Source of the DNA: Cardinalis cardinalis
Lineage: Eukaryota; Chordata; Aves; Passeriformes; Cardinalidae
Length of the DNA: 64,000 bases
Reading direction: 5' to 3'
Assembly: GCA_014549065.1 (NCBI GenBank)
Contig: JACDOX010000080.1
Coordinates: forward strand, 1,772,721-1,836,720
Part shown: positions 61,001-64,000 of the stretch, piece after piece
How the letters are laid out: each line of letters begins with the position of its first letter
Position numbering within the stretch: the first letter of the stretch is position 1
Made by a program: the position numbers and the translations under genes
The notes under the pieces: generated by a model
Seen by the model: the letters and a program-made list of their open reading frames with translations, nothing else
Databases searched by the model: none
What the model was told of the DNA's origin: nothing

Positions 61001-64000
61001 GACAGAAAGCTTGTGAATGATGGTGGGCCACTTAGAATCCCAGCATTGAAAATATTGCAGACAAAATAAAATACCAAACTGTCTCACTCCTGTGCCTTGC
61101 CCAACTTCTCTGTTATCCTCAGCTGATGCTGGAGCTTCTCCTCTGCCCGAGGAAGTGAATGGGCACTGATGTGGGACACACTGCCTTTCCAAGCACCAGG
61201 TCCCAGTGTTCCACTGGAGCTGCTCCGTGCCAGGCTAAAGGACACACATCCCCCTGGCAGTGGGAGGCAGTGCTGCTGCTCTGCTCATGTTGTGTGTACT
61301 GAGCACAGGCCAACTAGAATAAAGTGTGTCTGCAGACTGGCTGGCCTTGCAGTGCAGGGGGCTGGGTCACATGTTGATGAAAGAAAGAGACAAAATGGAA
61401 AATGTTCTTAAAAAGGGGAGAAAGGGTAGTGAATGAGGGCAGCAGGGAAATGACACAGGAGAAGCTGGGAGAGGTGGGAAAAGGTCACTGTATTGGACAG
61501 TGTGGGCAGCAAACATTAGGGGAGGTATAGGAGATGGCAGTGGGTGTGGGCCAATCCACTGTCCTTAGGCATTGCCCATGTACCATGTCCTTCCAATACA
61601 ATAGGAGTTTTGATTCTGTGACACCCCACAGCACAGAAAAGAGATTCCTATTTTTGTTCCCATGTCNCCATGCTGAAATTAGCCATTTTGGCACCCTTCT
61701 TATCAGTAGGTTTAATTCCATAGCTTGGACTTCGTTCTTAGCACCCATATTCAGCACTGGATAACCTCACTGAAATACAGATGTGAGAGCAGGACCNAAA
61801 AGGACCCCAAAGCCTCTCCTCACTCAAAGGCTGGCAGAGCAGGCATCTAATTGTACACTGATATGGCAAACTCTAAATGTGATAGCAGAGAGCTAGAACT
61901 TGGGGAGTGCTTCAGCTGGAAGCAGAAAACTGACATAAAGAATTTCTAAGCTAATTCAAAAAATGATCCATAAAGTTCAGATAGCGATAACTTNCATCCC
62001 ATCCTAAATATGCAAATTACTCAGAGGGTGTATTGATGGGCTGGTCTTTAGGGCACCAGCTTGGTTAAACAGGATGCTCTTTGCAGCCCTTTTTGTGCAA
62101 AGGGCAGAGCTTTCTATTCATCTATATAATTCATTTCTATATATTCTATTTCATTCATTTCTATATAATGGAACTGCTTTCCATTTCAAAGCAAAACTTG
62201 GGGTTATTTTGTGTTTTTCTGTTAGGGGAATTCCAGGCTTTTTTTAAACAAAAAGAGAAAACTGCTAAGGTGTGTTGGGTAGTAGTTTGGTTTCACTCTT
62301 GGGAAGAGGAGTNAAAGGTTTTAAATGTTATTTTCCATGTGATTCTGTAATTAAATTGATTTAACACTATGTAGAACTTGATATAGTCCATTTGGAGAAA
62401 ATTCAAAAGTAGGTGTAGGATGGGGTTTAAATGAATTGTTTGTTGTGTATTTGTCTTGTTCTTTTCTTACTTCCTCCTTTTTTTTTCTTTTAATCACTTT
62501 TATTGTCTCTTACCTNTTTTCATAATTCTCATTGTGGAATTGGCTGAAGTGTTTATTAGTGTCTCATGATATAAATGCTTTAACTCATCTCTTTTCTGGG
62601 TGATTTAGGGCTGAATTAGCTATGTCAAAGAGGAAATGAGGAAATGTCTGTTGGATGCTCTGTGATTCTGTCTGTCAAGTCCAGGACTTCATGGCACATA
62701 CAAATCCAGAATACACGTGGAAGGAGCTCTGGGCTTTTGGGTTAAACCCTGGAATTGGAAAAGTTGCTCCATCTGTCTAGGCTTAATTTTGACCTCTCTG
62801 AAATGAAGATGATGANAGCACTCCAAGTGAAAGATTTCTTTTTCCAGTATTCATTTGGAAAGTGACCTTTATGCTGCCGAGTCTCCCTTGTGAGTGGACG
62901 CGCTCCTTGCCCAGCAGCAGCCAGGTGCTGTGGTGAAAGCAGCCCCAGGAGCTGTGTGGGACAGGAAGAAGTAGTTTGGAGCTCCACCAGTCCCTTCTAC
63001 ACAGACCACTATGAGCAGGTGTTTTCTTGTAAAAGGAGACTATTAGGTAACATGCTGAACTGAAACACAGCCTGTGCTAGACATATTGGGATGAGATAAC
63101 TCTATCCTATTTGTACATTTCCCCCCCTCACCTAAGGGAAAGAGGATTCTTTNTGAAAAATACTGTGAGATCTCAAAGTGAAAGGTGTGAGAGGGTATTG
63201 TTTGTCTTGTGGTGTTTGCTGGAAAAAAATTGAATGCAAGAACTAATGGAATGAGAGGAAATGTGAAAACAATGGGAAGAGAAGAACTGCTTTTAGCCTT
63301 ACAGAGTAGTCATTGATTCATGAAAGCACAAGGATAATTCCTCATTGTACAGCTTTCAGACAACAGCTGGAATATTCACTTTGAGTGAAAGACTAGAAAA
63401 ATGTTAATGAACTGACAGAAGCCAAAGAAAAGTCAGTAAAAAACCNCAGCAGTTAGAGGACTAGACAACTGTTAGAAAAAGGGAGGGAAAAGTAGTGAAA
63501 TGGTGGAATGGAGCATGAGCAAGGAAGACACATAGGTGTCAGAATTGAAAAGAAAGGTAAACTCAGAGAAAAATAAATTGCTTTTGTAGCTCAAGTTCAG
63601 AAAGAAGAATTCTGGGGTAAAAATAGAGTTGTAAGTTTGGAGTTTTTTCCCTAAAAATAATTTTTTGAAAATCTGTTGTTTTAATTTTATCTGGTTTATT
63701 CTGAGGAATGATCTAGATAGTATGGAAAAAGAAATTATTTCTAAAAATGCTAAACAATGCATTTGAATATGCTGTACAGATGAAAGGTTTTTCAGTATCT
63801 TTCAGGCCTTCAGGTTTCATGTGGCACAATCACCTGAGTACTGTGTGTAATCATGGTCTTGGAATGTTGCTAATTTTGAGGACAGCTCTTATCCTTTTTA
63901 TGCATTTGTATTCTGCAAAGAAAACCTAACTCCCAATTATAAAAAAATGCTTTAGGTTTAATATTCGCCTTTTATGAGATTATTATATNTGCTGACTTTC
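52018..64000 (+). other. HERC1: Probable HERC1 intron 1 (partial)
   Basis: Twelve kilobases with no supported coding exon on either strand; no sequence resembling the N-terminus of HERC1 was found. Minor features are (GT)n at 53798-53811, a GC-richer, N-rich patch at 54780-55095, a T run followed by (GAT)n near 56062-56095, and an 11-bp repeat (TTATCTGCAAG) at 57052 and 57070. Otherwise the sequence is AT-rich and featureless to me. Confidence 0.5.

Noticed and set aside
52018..64000. Search for the first HERC1 coding exon
   Set aside because: No stretch resembling the HERC1 N-terminus was seen on the + strand; it is presumably beyond the window.

Overview
The window is vertebrate nuclear DNA, most likely from a bird. 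Evidence for this is multi-exon genes with GT-AG introns, two CpG-rich promoters, a CR1-type LINE fragment (27.4-27.6 kb), and a solo LTR (49.86-50.43 kb) that resembles LTRs common in bird genomes. I see no Alu or L1 sequence, operon, CRISPR array, tRNA or rRNA. All recognisable genes are on the + strand. Isolated single N bases are scattered throughout, about 20 in the first 10 kb by my count.

Region 1 (1 to about 4.6 kb) holds the last four coding exons of TBC1D2B, a Rab-GAP. They encode the C-terminal half of the TBC domain and the acidic tail, ending at a stop at 4556-4558. From there to about 11.7 kb is its 3' UTR plus intergenic sequence, with no supported gene.

Region 2 (about 11.7 to 49.3 kb) is the complete DAPK2 gene (death-associated protein kinase 2, DRP-1). 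A CpG-island exon ends at 12031. The main start codon is at 18341. Eight coding exons (18341-42259) encode the whole kinase domain, residues 1-276. The transcript can then end in two ways. One uses three short exons (47092-48022) that encode the calmodulin-binding autoregulatory segment and tail, giving 357 aa. The other uses a long terminal exon (43152-43787) that encodes a 211-aa charged, coiled-coil-like tail without the calmodulin segment, giving 487 aa. Exon phases join exactly at every junction.

Region 3 (about 51.65 to 64 kb) has a second CpG island whose non-coding exon ends in a clean donor at 52018. Gene order in mammals (DAPK2 followed in tandem by HERC1) suggests this is HERC1 exon 1. 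The remaining 12 kb would be its first intron, and no HERC1 coding exon is in the window.

The most interesting points are the DAPK2 isoform switch, an in-frame ATG in the CpG-island exon that would extend the kinase N-terminus by 73 residues, an overlapping upstream ORF at the main start, loss of the threonine at the C-terminal 14-3-3 site, the TBC1D2B-DAPK2 adjacency (these loci are far apart on human chromosome 15), and three short duplications that all have 25-bp spacing. I found no wholly new gene system.
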